This document shows, in pieces, positions 9,259 to 16,948 of a stretch of DNA of 64,000 nucleotides. Position 1 is the stretch's first letter, and every line of letters starts with the position of its first letter. Source of the DNA: Thalassovita sp. (lineage in GTDB: Bacteria > Pseudomonadota > Alphaproteobacteria > Rhodobacterales > Rhodobacteraceae); the NCBI GenBank assembly GCA_017792425.1, contig CP051233.1, forward strand, positions 461,457 to 525,456, read 5' to 3'. Made by a program: the position numbers and the translations under genes. Below the pieces are notes generated by a model. That model saw nothing but the letters and a program-made list of their open reading frames with translations. It did not search any database and had not been told where the DNA came from.

Positions 9259-9864
9259 ATGGAAAAGTTTACCAAGTTTACCGGCATCGCCGCCCCCATG
9301 CCGCTCGTCAATATCGACACGGACATGATTATCCCCAAGGGATTCCTGAAAACGATCAAGCGCACTGGTCTGGGCGTGCATGCCTTTGACGAGATGCGCT
9401 ACAACACTGACGGCAGCGAAAACCCGGATTTCGTGTTGAACAAGCCGGCCTACCGCGCGACGCAGATTCTTGTTGCGGGTGACAACTTCGGCTGCGGGTC
9501 GTCGCGCGAACACGCCCCCTGGGCGCTGGCCGACTTCGGGATCAAGGTCGTGATTTCGACCTCGTTCGCCGACATCTTCTTCAATAACTGCTTTAAAAAC
9601 GGGATGTTGCCGATCGTCCTGCCGCAAGAACAGGTTGATATCCTGATGGCCGACGCGGAACGCGGCGAAAACGCCCGCGTGACCGTGGACCTCGACGCGC
9701 AGGAAATCACCACCTCGGATGGTCAGGTGATCAGCTTCGACGTGGACGCGTTCAAGAAGCACTGCCTTCTGAACGGTCTGGACGACATTGGCCTGACCCT
9801 GGAAAAGGCGTCTTCGATCCAGTCGTTCGAAACCCGCATGGCGGCGCAGCGCCCCTGGGTCTGA
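9259..9864 (+). CDS. leuD: 3-Isopropylmalate dehydratase small subunit
   Basis: A 201-residue swivel-domain partner of LeuC. MEKFTKFTGIAAPMPLVNIDTD is the typical N-terminus (read across two segments), and GDNFGCGSSREHAPWAL near residue 75 is the diagnostic substrate-contact loop. The start at 9259 is chosen because CAGGAGA lies about 10 nt upstream and the upstream in-frame extension has no family similarity. A clear terminator follows at 9890. Confidence 0.96.
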   Translation: MEKFTKFTGIAAPMPLVNIDTDMIIPKGFLKTIKRTGLGVHAFDEMRYNTDGSENPDFVLNKPAYRATQILVAGDNFGCGSSREHAPWALADFGIKVVISTSFADIFFNNCFKNGMLPIVLPQEQVDILMADAERGENARVTVDLDAQEITTSDGQVISFDVDAFKKHCLLNGLDDIGLTLEKASSIQSFETRMAAQRPWV

Positions 9865-9889
9865 TCCCGGCTGTTAAGACCTGTTGACA

Positions 9890-9913
9890 AGGCCGCCCCT
9901 GTGGGCGGCCTTT
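9890..9913 (+). terminator. Rho-independent terminator after leuD
   Basis: An 8-bp perfect stem (AGGCCGCC / GGCGGCCT) closes a 6-nt loop and runs into TTTCTG. It lies 26 nt after the leuD stop. The T-run is short, but position and stem strength support transcription termination of leuCD. Confidence 0.75.
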
Positions 9914-10225
9914 CTGCTGGTGTGGCACGGGCGAAACAGTTCGAAACTCACGCGCTTCGGTCGTTGTGGGCAGGATGAGTGACCCCACAACATATTGGGT
10001 GCAAAGCAAATTATTGCGCGACCTTCCCGTCGGCCTGATGCAATCCCGCACCACCAACGCCACTTTTTCGCCCCAAAATTTCTGTTTCACTGGGCTGTTG
10101 CTTGTCTAAGGAAACGAAAGAAGGCAAAAATTGGGCAAGATTGAGGCAACCCGCCACATATGGTGGGATCAAGTTGGACAATGGGCGCGACAAGCATCGC
10201 CCAGCCAGTTTGAAGGGAACGAACA
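9914..10225. other. Intergenic stretch with no recognised gene
   Basis: These 312 bp separate the leuD terminator from the next gene and are less GC-rich than their flanks. Short open frames on the minus strand look random. The segment probably holds the promoter of the membrane-protein gene at 10226, but I see no convincing -35/-10 pair. Confidence 0.4.
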
Positions 10226-11062
10226 GTGATAGAGCGTTTCGCAGGCGCGGTGGTCCGTGCGTTTTTTGTGGCTATGCTGGTGGCGCTGCCATCGGTGTTT
10301 CTGCCCGGGACGCTTGCCGATTCCACCGCGCTTGTCCTGATCCTGACGCTTGTCGCCGCCATCCTGACCTTTCTGGAGTACAACAGCGAATTCCCCAGCG
10401 TGGTCGAATTCCGCTATGCGCCGCCCTTCAATCGGTTGCGGTTCGGCGCTGTGTTTGTCCTGGTCTTGATCCTGACGATCATCGCCCGCGGCAAAGTGCA
10501 GCCCAGCGAGCTGAGCCAGGGGCTTACGGCCATTGGCCGGTTGTTGGGCAACACGATAGACTTCCCCTATTCGCCGGTGCGGTTGGTAGTGCTGATGATG
10601 CCCGTAAACGCCCCCAAGGAACTGATCTCGGACGTGCGAATCGCGGCGGGACTGGCGTATTTCAGCTCTCTCGTGATGATGTTTATCTTTGTCGTCTACG
10701 TCCGGTTCCTTGGCTGGCCTGCGCGCAACGGGGCCTTCAACGTGTGGGTAAACCTGCCGATGTTCGATCCGACGATGGGCGATGTGCTGTCACGGTTGTA
10801 TCGGGACGCCCGCGTTAACATTGCGTTAGGGTTTGTTCTGCCATTCTTGATCCCGGCGGTGGTAAAGCTGATGTCGACCTTGATCGACCCGGTTTCGCTG
10901 GCGCATCCGCAAACGCTGGTATGGACGATGACTGCATGGGCTCTGCTGCCTGCCTCGATGATCATGCGCGGGTTCGCGATCGGTCGTGTCGCCGACATGA
11001 TCGAGGAAAAGCGCCGTCGCGCCTATGCCGAGGCGGAAGAGCAGGGCTTGCAAACCATCTGA
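10226..11062 (+). CDS. Unknown integral membrane protein in the leu locus
   Basis: A 278-residue protein I cannot assign to a named family. It has about six hydrophobic segments: residues 8-28, 36-50, 72-90, 148-170, 193-215 and 228-248. A cytoplasmic-looking tail (EEKRRRAYAEAEEQG) ends it. The sequence between helices 3 and 4 contains a TIDFPYSPVRLVVLMMPVN stretch without known motif. It lies between leuD and leuB, and its stop codon is interlocked with the start of the next gene, suggesting translational coupling. Confidence 0.75.
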   Translation: MIERFAGAVVRAFFVAMLVALPSVFLPGTLADSTALVLILTLVAAILTFLEYNSEFPSVVEFRYAPPFNRLRFGAVFVLVLILTIIARGKVQPSELSQGLTAIGRLLGNTIDFPYSPVRLVVLMMPVNAPKELISDVRIAAGLAYFSSLVMMFIFVVYVRFLGWPARNGAFNVWVNLPMFDPTMGDVLSRLYRDARVNIALGFVLPFLIPAVVKLMSTLIDPVSLAHPQTLVWTMTAWALLPASMIMRGFAIGRVADMIEEKRRRAYAEAEEQGLQTI

Positions 11063-12024
11063 TCCGGATTTGCCTGCTGTGGCTGTTGGCGTCGCCGGTT
11101 TTGGCCGACCCCGTTCGCATCGCAACCTATAACACAAACCTGTCGCGCGATGGTCCGGGTTTGCTGATGCGCGACATCTTGAAGGGCGACGCGCAGGCAT
11201 TGGCCGTCGCGCAGGTGATCGCGCAGGTGCGGCCCGATGTGATCCTGTTGCAGGATTTGGACTATGACGCGCAGCTTCTGGCGGCAGGGGCCCTGCGCGA
11301 CCGGGTGGCGGAGGCGGGCCATTTCATGCCGCATCTGTTCGCCTTTGCACCCAACAGCGGGGTGCCAAGCGGGATTGATCTGGATGGTGATGGGCGTACG
11401 ACCGGTCCGGGGGATGCGCACGGGTTCGGGCGCTATGCCGGGCAGGGGGGGATGGTGCTGCTCAGCCGCTATCCGATCACGTCCAGTCAGGACTTTTCGG
11501 GCCAAAGCTGGGGCAGCTTGGACTGGGTGAACCGATCACAGATCGCGCGGGCCTGGGGGGCGAACTGGTCTGAAATGCGGCTGGCGTCGGTTGGGCATTG
11601 GCAGGTCACGGTGGATTTGCCGGGCGGGGGGGTGGATCTGCTGGTTTTTCATGCCACGCCGCCGGTCTTTGACGGGCCGGAGGACCGGAACGGATTACGC
11701 AACCGTGACCAGTTGTTGTTCTGGGCGCATCGGCTGGATCGGGCCGGGGCACGGGTCGTGTTGCTGGGGGATGCCAACAACGATCCTGATACGGGTGAAG
11801 GGCGGTCAGAGGCGATCTCTGCCCTTCTTGGGCACACACGGTTGCAAGATCCGCTGCCGGGCCAGCCGACCGTGCACTGGGATGAACAGGGGCTGGCGCC
11901 GATGCGGGTGGACTATGTATTGCCTGCGCGCGAATTGCAGGTGGTTTCGGCTGGCGTGGTCCGCGACCCGCCAGCCGAAATCGCCAGCCGTCATCAACTG
12001 GTCTGGGTGGACATTGCGCGCTGA
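11059..12024 (+). CDS. Exported endonuclease/exonuclease/phosphatase-family protein
   Basis: The protein carries the EEP (DNase I-like) fold: IATYNTNL, then VILLQDLDYD (the catalytic acidic position), MVLLSRYPI, FHATPP, LLGDANNDPD, and MRVDYVLP with a terminal SRHQLVWVDI. It probably hydrolyses phosphodiesters or phospho-sugars outside the cytoplasm. The best N-terminus is LIRICLLWLLASPVLADP, a signal peptide, which requires a CTG start at 11059 overlapping the previous gene's TGA (CTGA). The only in-frame ATGs lie far upstream inside the previous gene and would destroy the signal peptide. Length from CTG is 321 residues. Confidence 0.75.
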   Translation: MIRICLLWLLASPVLADPVRIATYNTNLSRDGPGLLMRDILKGDAQALAVAQVIAQVRPDVILLQDLDYDAQLLAAGALRDRVAEAGHFMPHLFAFAPNSGVPSGIDLDGDGRTTGPGDAHGFGRYAGQGGMVLLSRYPITSSQDFSGQSWGSLDWVNRSQIARAWGANWSEMRLASVGHWQVTVDLPGGGVDLLVFHATPPVFDGPEDRNGLRNRDQLLFWAHRLDRAGARVVLLGDANNDPDTGEGRSEAISALLGHTRLQDPLPGQPTVHWDEQGLAPMRVDYVLPARELQVVSAGVVRDPPAEIASRHQLVWVDIAR

Positions 12025-12893
12025 ACGGGATTGGCCGCGTGGCTGCTGGCCATTCGCAGGGCTTGTTCTGCAGGGGTGGCCTGGAAATCCGGCAACACTG
12101 CGCGCAGCCGAGTGGCATCCAGGCTGTGCGGCGTGTTCCACAGATAGCGCATTTCCAGCAGGTGTTTCATCGACCGGTCGAACGGGCGCAACAGGTGCAG
12201 CGGCAGCCAGGACATTTGCCGTGCCGACACCGGGTGGCCCAAGGCGCGGGACAGCGTTTGCGCGAGCTCCGTCCCGGTCAGGGTGTACCCGGCGAAAGGA
12301 ATATCCTCGAACCGTTGCAATGCGTCGCGCTTGTCCGCCAGGTCCACGGCGGCGCGGGCCAGGTCGGGCAGGTACGCCCATGCGTGCGCGGCATCCAGGC
12401 GTCCGGGATAGGTCAGCACGCCTTTGGCCAGTTTCTTGGCCATCACCATGTCGAACCAGTTGCCGGACGCTTCGGTATCCAGGTAATCCCCGGCGCGCAG
12501 CAGGATCGTCCGCACGCCCTCCCTGCGATAGGCTTCCTCCATCCGTCTACGGATCAGGCCCAGCGGGTTTGTTGCCTGATGCGGGCTGTTGGCGCCCCAC
12601 GGGGCGGGGGTCTGGTGGCCAAAGACATAGAGGTTGCCGGGCAACAGTACCGTCGCGTCATTGGCCAGCGCCGCCTGCCGAATCCGGGCGTGCAGTTCTT
12701 GCACTTGTGCGGCCCAATCCTGATAGGGTGGGTTCCACCCCGCAATGATCATATCCGCACCATTGGCGGCCTGCATCAGATCGTCGGTGCGGCGATCGAA
12801 CTTGCGAACCGTCCAGTTATTGCGGGCAAAGGCCGTGGCCACGTTGCGGCCGAAACGGCCCGTCGCGCCAAGGACCAAGACTGTTTGTTTCAT
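11994..12893 (-). CDS. NAD(P)-binding protein, atypical SDR/epimerase type
   Basis: A 299-residue Rossmann-fold protein beginning MKQTVLVLGATGRFGRNVA, with the GxxGxxG nucleotide motif at residues 9-15. The rest resembles atypical extended SDRs (NAD-dependent epimerase, NmrA-like), which act on diverse small substrates or serve as redox sensors. The substrate cannot be told. It overlaps the convergent EEP gene by 31 bp and is divergent from a LysR regulator, its likely controller. Confidence 0.8.
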   Translation of the reverse strand: MKQTVLVLGATGRFGRNVATAFARNNWTVRKFDRRTDDLMQAANGADMIIAGWNPPYQDWAAQVQELHARIRQAALANDATVLLPGNLYVFGHQTPAPWGANSPHQATNPLGLIRRRMEEAYRREGVRTILLRAGDYLDTEASGNWFDMVMAKKLAKGVLTYPGRLDAAHAWAYLPDLARAAVDLADKRDALQRFEDIPFAGYTLTGTELAQTLSRALGHPVSARQMSWLPLHLLRPFDRSMKHLLEMRYLWNTPHSLDATRLRAVLPDFQATPAEQALRMASSHAANPVQRAMSTQTS

Positions 12894-12977
12894 CGGGTTA
12901 CTCCGTTCATTCAGGGTATGGCCAATTCGTAAACCCGTCGCTTGTGAATGGATATTGAGAAAAAATCTATATTGTGT

Positions 12978-12991
12978 ATTCAATATTGAAT
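12978..12991. promoter_or_regulatory. Perfect 14-bp palindrome, candidate LysR operator
   Basis: ATTCAATATTGAAT is a perfect palindrome in the AT-rich 96-bp gap between the divergent oxidoreductase and LysR genes. Its last two bases are the first two of the LysR start codon at 12990. LysR regulators often bind such dyads between themselves and a divergent target. The role is inferred from position and symmetry. Confidence 0.5.
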
Positions 12992-13883
12992 GGATAAATC
13001 GCCCGCCCCGGACTGGACCCTGATGCAAGCCTTTCTGGCGGTTGCCGAGGGCGGGTCGCTTTCCGCTGCCGCGCGCGCAACCGGTCAAAGCCAGCCGACG
13101 CTGGGCAGGCAGGTCAGGCTGCTAGAGGAAACCTTGGGCGTAACCTTGTTCACCCGGCATCCACGCGGGCTGACCCTCAGCGAAGAAGGCCGCGCGATCC
13201 TGCCGCTTGCCCAACGGATGCGCGCAGCCATGCAGGAAATAGAACTGGCCGTCGCAGGGCGTGAAACGGATTTGACCGGCAGCGTGCGGATCACCGCCTC
13301 GCAGGTGGTGTCGCAGCACATCCTGCCGCCAATCATCGCCAGGCTGCGGCAGGATTTCCCGATGATCTCGGTTGATCTTGTCGCCTCTGACCGTTCCGAC
13401 AACCTGCTGTTCCGAGAGGCTGACATCGCCGTGCGCATGTACCGCCCGCAGCAGTTGGAAATCGTCATCCGCCACCTTGGCGACATCCAACTGGCGGTGT
13501 GTGCGGCGCGCAGCTATCTGGACAAGTACGGTCGCCCAGAGACTATCGGCGACCTGCAGGGGCATGCCCTTGTCGGCTATGACCAAAGCGAGCTGATCCT
13601 GCGTGGCATGCAAGAGGCGGGCATTCCCGCGTCGCGCGACTGGTTCACAACCCGCTGCGATGACCAGACGGTGAACTGGGAACTGATCCGTGCAGGCTGC
13701 GGTATCGGATTCGGGCAGCAGATGCTGATTGAACACGACCCGCTGGTCGAGGTGCTGGACCTTGGCGTGCCGATCCCACGCCTGCCGGTTTGGCTGGCCG
13801 CACCGGCGGCGACGCGGCGTACCCCGCGCGTTTCGGTGGTCTGGCAGGCGTTGGAACAGGGTCTGTCCCCCTTCGTTTCTTGA
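12990..13883 (+). CDS. LysR-family transcriptional regulator
   Basis: A 297-residue protein with the standard winged helix-turn-helix at residues 9-66 (MQAFLAVAEGGSLSAAARA, then SQPTLGRQVRLLEETLG, then LFTRHPRGLTLSEEG) and a periplasmic-binding-protein-like effector domain. It probably controls the divergent oxidoreductase gene. No Shine-Dalgarno sequence precedes the ATG at 12990, so translation may be leaderless or start later at Met12 (13023). Confidence 0.92.
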   Translation: MDKSPAPDWTLMQAFLAVAEGGSLSAAARATGQSQPTLGRQVRLLEETLGVTLFTRHPRGLTLSEEGRAILPLAQRMRAAMQEIELAVAGRETDLTGSVRITASQVVSQHILPPIIARLRQDFPMISVDLVASDRSDNLLFREADIAVRMYRPQQLEIVIRHLGDIQLAVCAARSYLDKYGRPETIGDLQGHALVGYDQSELILRGMQEAGIPASRDWFTTRCDDQTVNWELIRAGCGIGFGQQMLIEHDPLVEVLDLGVPIPRLPVWLAAPAATRRTPRVSVVWQALEQGLSPFVS

Positions 13884-13941
13884 CCCTGCGGCGCGCAAAC
13901 GATAGCGATTGCGCAAAGTTTTCACACGAAGGACCGCAATC

Positions 13942-15048
13942 ATGACCAACCCCTCGCTTCTTATCCTGCCCGGTGACGGGATCGGCCCCGAAGTCATGGC
14001 CGAAGTACGCAAGATTATCGACTGGTACGGCGCCAAGCGCGGCGTGACATTCGATGTCAGCGAGGGCCTGGTGGGCGGTTGCAGCTATGATGCGCATGGC
14101 ACCCCGCTGACCGATGAAACGATGGCCCGCGCGCAAGAGGTGGACGCGGTCCTGCTGGGCGCCGTGGGTGGCCCGCAATACGACAAGCTGGACTTCAGCG
14201 TGAAACCCGAACGCGGCCTGCTGCGCCTGCGCAAGGAAATGGACCTGTACGCCAACCTGCGCCCGGCCCAGTGCTTTGACGCGCTGGCGGATTTCTCGTC
14301 GCTGAAAAAGGACGTGGTGGCCGGTCTGGACATCATGATCGTGCGCGAACTGACCTCTGGCATCTATTTCGGTGAACCGCGCGGCATCTTCGAAGAAGGC
14401 AACGAACGCGTAGGGATCAACACCCAGCGCTATACGGAATCGGAAATCGAACGTGTCGCCCGCTCGGCCTTTGAACTGGCGCGCCGCCGCAACAACAAGG
14501 TCTGCTCGATGGAGAAGGCCAACGTGATGGAATCCGGGATCCTGTGGCGCGAAGTCGTCCAGAAGGTCCATGACGAAGAATACCCGGACGTTGAACTGTC
14601 CCACATGTACGCCGATGCCGGCGCGATGCAGCTGTGCCGCTGGCCCAAGCAGTTCGATGTGATCGTCACCGACAACCTGTTCGGCGATCTGCTGTCCGAC
14701 GCCGCCGCGATGCTGACCGGGTCGCTGGGCATGCTGCCCTCGGCCAGCCTGGGCGCCCCGATGGCCAATGGCCGTCCCAAGGCGATGTACGAACCGGTGC
14801 ACGGGTCCGCGCCCGATATCGCCGGTCAGGGCAAGGCAAACCCGATCGCCTGCATCCTGTCCTTTGCAATGGCGCTGCGTTACTCCTTTGACATGGGCGC
14901 AGAGGCCGACCGCCTGGAAGCCGCGATTGAAAAAGTGCTGGCAGACGGCGCCCGCACCGGCGATCTGCTGGGCCCCGAAGGCGGCACCCCGATCAGCACA
15001 GCGGAAATGGGCGATGCGATTGTCGCCGCGCTGGACGCCAGCCTGTAA
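13942..15048 (+). CDS. leuB: 3-Isopropylmalate dehydrogenase
   Basis: A 368-residue NAD-dependent dehydrogenase that oxidises and decarboxylates 3-isopropylmalate in leucine synthesis. LLILPGDGIGPEV is the family N-terminus, VRELTSGIYFGEPRG the substrate loop, DNLFGDLLSDAAAMLTGS the metal/NAD site, and EPVHGSAPDIAGQG the C-terminal motif. The ATG at 13942 is preferred because GAAGGA precedes it. Its stop abuts the convergent Na/Pi transporter stop with no spacer. Confidence 0.97.
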   Translation: MTNPSLLILPGDGIGPEVMAEVRKIIDWYGAKRGVTFDVSEGLVGGCSYDAHGTPLTDETMARAQEVDAVLLGAVGGPQYDKLDFSVKPERGLLRLRKEMDLYANLRPAQCFDALADFSSLKKDVVAGLDIMIVRELTSGIYFGEPRGIFEEGNERVGINTQRYTESEIERVARSAFELARRRNNKVCSMEKANVMESGILWREVVQKVHDEEYPDVELSHMYADAGAMQLCRWPKQFDVIVTDNLFGDLLSDAAAMLTGSLGMLPSASLGAPMANGRPKAMYEPVHGSAPDIAGQGKANPIACILSFAMALRYSFDMGAEADRLEAAIEKVLADGARTGDLLGPEGGTPISTAEMGDAIVAALDASL

Positions 15049-16650
15049 TCAGACCTCGGGATCGGGCTTGGCGGCCCGGTCCCGCCTTACCGGGGCGGCG
15101 ATCCGGTCATATTCGCTCAGCCGTTGGACATGATGCAGCACCCTTTGCAGCCAACGCATCGCATCTGTGTGCTGAAACACGTCCCGCATCCCGTACAGCC
15201 CTGCATGTTCCCCCAGCAGCATCCCGCGCCGGTGTTCCCGCGCGCGTTTTTCCAGGAGCAATTCCAAACGCCGCAGGCGCGCTGCATCCAGCGTATCCAT
15301 CCCGTCCACCCCGGTGCGGCGCAGCATTTCCGACAGGATCAGGGCCGGGCGGCGTAGGGCCCGGTCCTCTTTCAGAACAGGCAGGTTTGCCGTCTGTTGG
15401 GCGCGTGTGGACAGCCGTCTCAGATGATCCAGCGCATGCAGCAGGGCGGAATAGACTGGCGGGTCGGGATCTTGCGCAGCCCCGATTTTCGTCAGGTACT
15501 CGCCCAGTTCGTCCAGGGCAGGCGGCAGTGAAATCCCCAGCGAGGACAGTGTCCGGTAGTCCGGCTCCGGCCCCATGCCCTTGGCGATCGCCCCGAACAG
15601 CCGTTCCATCATTTGCCGCGTGGCTGCTTGCGCCGCCACGAGCGCCGTCGCGCTGTCCTTCAGCAGCGCCGGGTCCAAGTGGATCAACGCGCTACCATCC
15701 GGGTCTGGCACCCATTTCTGCACCAACGTCACCAGCAGCGAGGTGAACGGCAGAAACACCGCCGCCCCCACGACGTTGAACCCGGTGTGAAACACCAGCA
15801 GAGCGGTCAAAGGCCCGGCGGTTACGGCGACATCCTCCAGCAGGCTGTGCCCCAGCCACAGGATCGGCAGGGCTAACAGTGCGGTCACCAGGTTGAACAC
15901 CAGGTTGGCAAGGGCCGTCTGGCGCATCACCCGCGATCCCCCGAGCGACGCCAGGATCGCGGTAAATGTGGTGCCGATGTTCATGCCGACCACCATCATC
16001 GCGGCCTGCAACACGGTGATCGCGCCGGAACTGAGCAGCACCAGCGCAAGGGCCACCGCCGCGCTGGATGACTGGATCACCACCGTCACCACCAATCCGA
16101 TGACGATCAGCAGAAGGCCACCCCAGATTCCCCCACTGGGGATCATTTCGGGCGTCAGCAGGCCAGTGGTATCGCTGACGCCGTCCTGCATCATTTCCAG
16201 CCCAATCAGCAGCAGGCTCAGTCCGGCCAGCAGCCTCCCTGCGCGCTCTAGCTTGCCGCGCCCCAACAACATTGCCAGCGTTGCGGGCAGCAGGGTCACC
16301 ATCGCGACCTTGCCCAGGGCCAGCTTGAACCCCAGCAGCGTCACCAGCCACCCCGTCGCGGTGGTGCCAATATTGGCTCCCAGCAGAATACCTATCGCCT
16401 GATGCAACGTCAGCAGCCCAGCCCCGACGAATCCGACCGTCATCACCGTTGTCGCGCTGGAGGACTGGATTACCGCAGTGACCCCCGCGCCGGTCAACAC
16501 ACCCTTCAACGGCGACGTCGTCACCCGCGCCAGTAGCTGGCGCAACGATCCCCCGGCCAGCGCCCGCAGGGCGGCGGTCATGGTTTCCATGCCCAACAGG
16601 AACATGCCGATGCCGCCAATCGCAGCCAGAAGATCAGTTGTCGTGGTCAT
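15049..16650 (-). CDS. Na+/phosphate cotransporter family protein (NptA/PhoU-like tail)
   Basis: A 533-residue membrane protein. The N-terminal 310 residues hold two inverted Na/Pi-cotransporter repeats, each with the family hallmark QSSSA (VIQSSSATT near residue 62, VIQSSSAAV near 190). The C-terminal 220 residues are soluble and helical, like the PhoU-type domain of this group. It is expected to import phosphate with sodium or export it. Start chosen at the first Met preceding the GGIGMFLLGMETM helix. Confidence 0.88.
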   Translation of the reverse strand: MTTTTDLLAAIGGIGMFLLGMETMTAALRALAGGSLRQLLARVTTSPLKGVLTGAGVTAVIQSSSATTVMTVGFVGAGLLTLHQAIGILLGANIGTTATGWLVTLLGFKLALGKVAMVTLLPATLAMLLGRGKLERAGRLLAGLSLLLIGLEMMQDGVSDTTGLLTPEMIPSGGIWGGLLLIVIGLVVTVVIQSSSAAVALALVLLSSGAITVLQAAMMVVGMNIGTTFTAILASLGGSRVMRQTALANLVFNLVTALLALPILWLGHSLLEDVAVTAGPLTALLVFHTGFNVVGAAVFLPFTSLLVTLVQKWVPDPDGSALIHLDPALLKDSATALVAAQAATRQMMERLFGAIAKGMGPEPDYRTLSSLGISLPPALDELGEYLTKIGAAQDPDPPVYSALLHALDHLRRLSTRAQQTANLPVLKEDRALRRPALILSEMLRRTGVDGMDTLDAARLRRLELLLEKRAREHRRGMLLGEHAGLYGMRDVFQHTDAMRWLQRVLHHVQRLSEYDRIAAPVRRDRAAKPDPEV

Positions 16651-16726
16651 TGTCGCTAGTGATGATGCGGCTTTCGCAGGCCAGAGACAAGCGACGCCTT
16701 TCCGCCTGTTTTTGCGCTTTATCCCC

Positions 16727-16753
16727 TTGCAAATGGCGGGCGCGGCGTATAAT
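16727..16753 (+). promoter_or_regulatory. Sigma-70 type promoter of tRNA-Pro
   Basis: TTGCAA (16727-16732) and a consensus TATAAT (16748-16753) are separated by 15 bp and lie 15 bp upstream of the tRNA 5' end, the expected place for a tRNA promoter. The spacer is 2 bp short of optimal. Confidence 0.65.
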
Positions 16754-16768
16754 CGGCTGTCTCACGGT

Positions 16769-16845
16769 CGGAGTGTAGCTCAGCCTGGTAGAGCACTGTC
16801 TTCGGGAGGCAGGGGCCGGAGGTTCGAATCCTCTCACTCCGACCA
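16769..16845 (+). tRNA. tRNA-Pro (anticodon CGG)
   Basis: A 77-nt cloverleaf: acceptor CGGAGTG pairs with CACTCCG, D arm GCTC/GAGC, anticodon stem CTGTC/GGCAG with one G-T pair and loop TTCGGGA (anticodon CGG, reading CCG), T arm GGAGG/CCTCT around TTCGAAT (one mismatch-tolerant pair), discriminator A and encoded CCA. Its 3' end from 16826 is duplicated at 30726, marking it as the integration site of the island that follows. Confidence 0.97.
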
Positions 16846-16849
16846 ATGA
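16826..16849 (+). repeat. attL-like direct repeat (tRNA-Pro 3' end)
   Basis: These 24 bases, GAATCCTCTCACTCC followed by GACCAATGA, are identical to 30726-30749. The similarity continues with two substitutions through the adjoining terminator hairpin. The copy here completes a functional tRNA; the other copy has no tRNA 5' part. This is the classic footprint of integration by a tyrosine recombinase at a tRNA 3' end. Confidence 0.9.
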
Positions 16850-16852
16850 AAC

Positions 16853-16881
16853 AAGGCGCCCTAGGGCGCCTTTGTTGTTTT
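16853..16881 (+). terminator. Rho-independent terminator after tRNA-Pro
   Basis: AAGGCGCC, a CTAG loop, then GGCGCCTT forms an 8-bp stem followed by TGTTGTTTT. A nearly identical hairpin is found at 30753 beyond the right repeat, so the terminator is part of the duplicated attachment region. Confidence 0.85.
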
Positions 16882-16948
16882 CAAGACAGTGCGTCTCGGT
16901 TCATTGAACTTGAGCCTTATCCGAACTCTAGCGCACTCGCAGCTTTGC

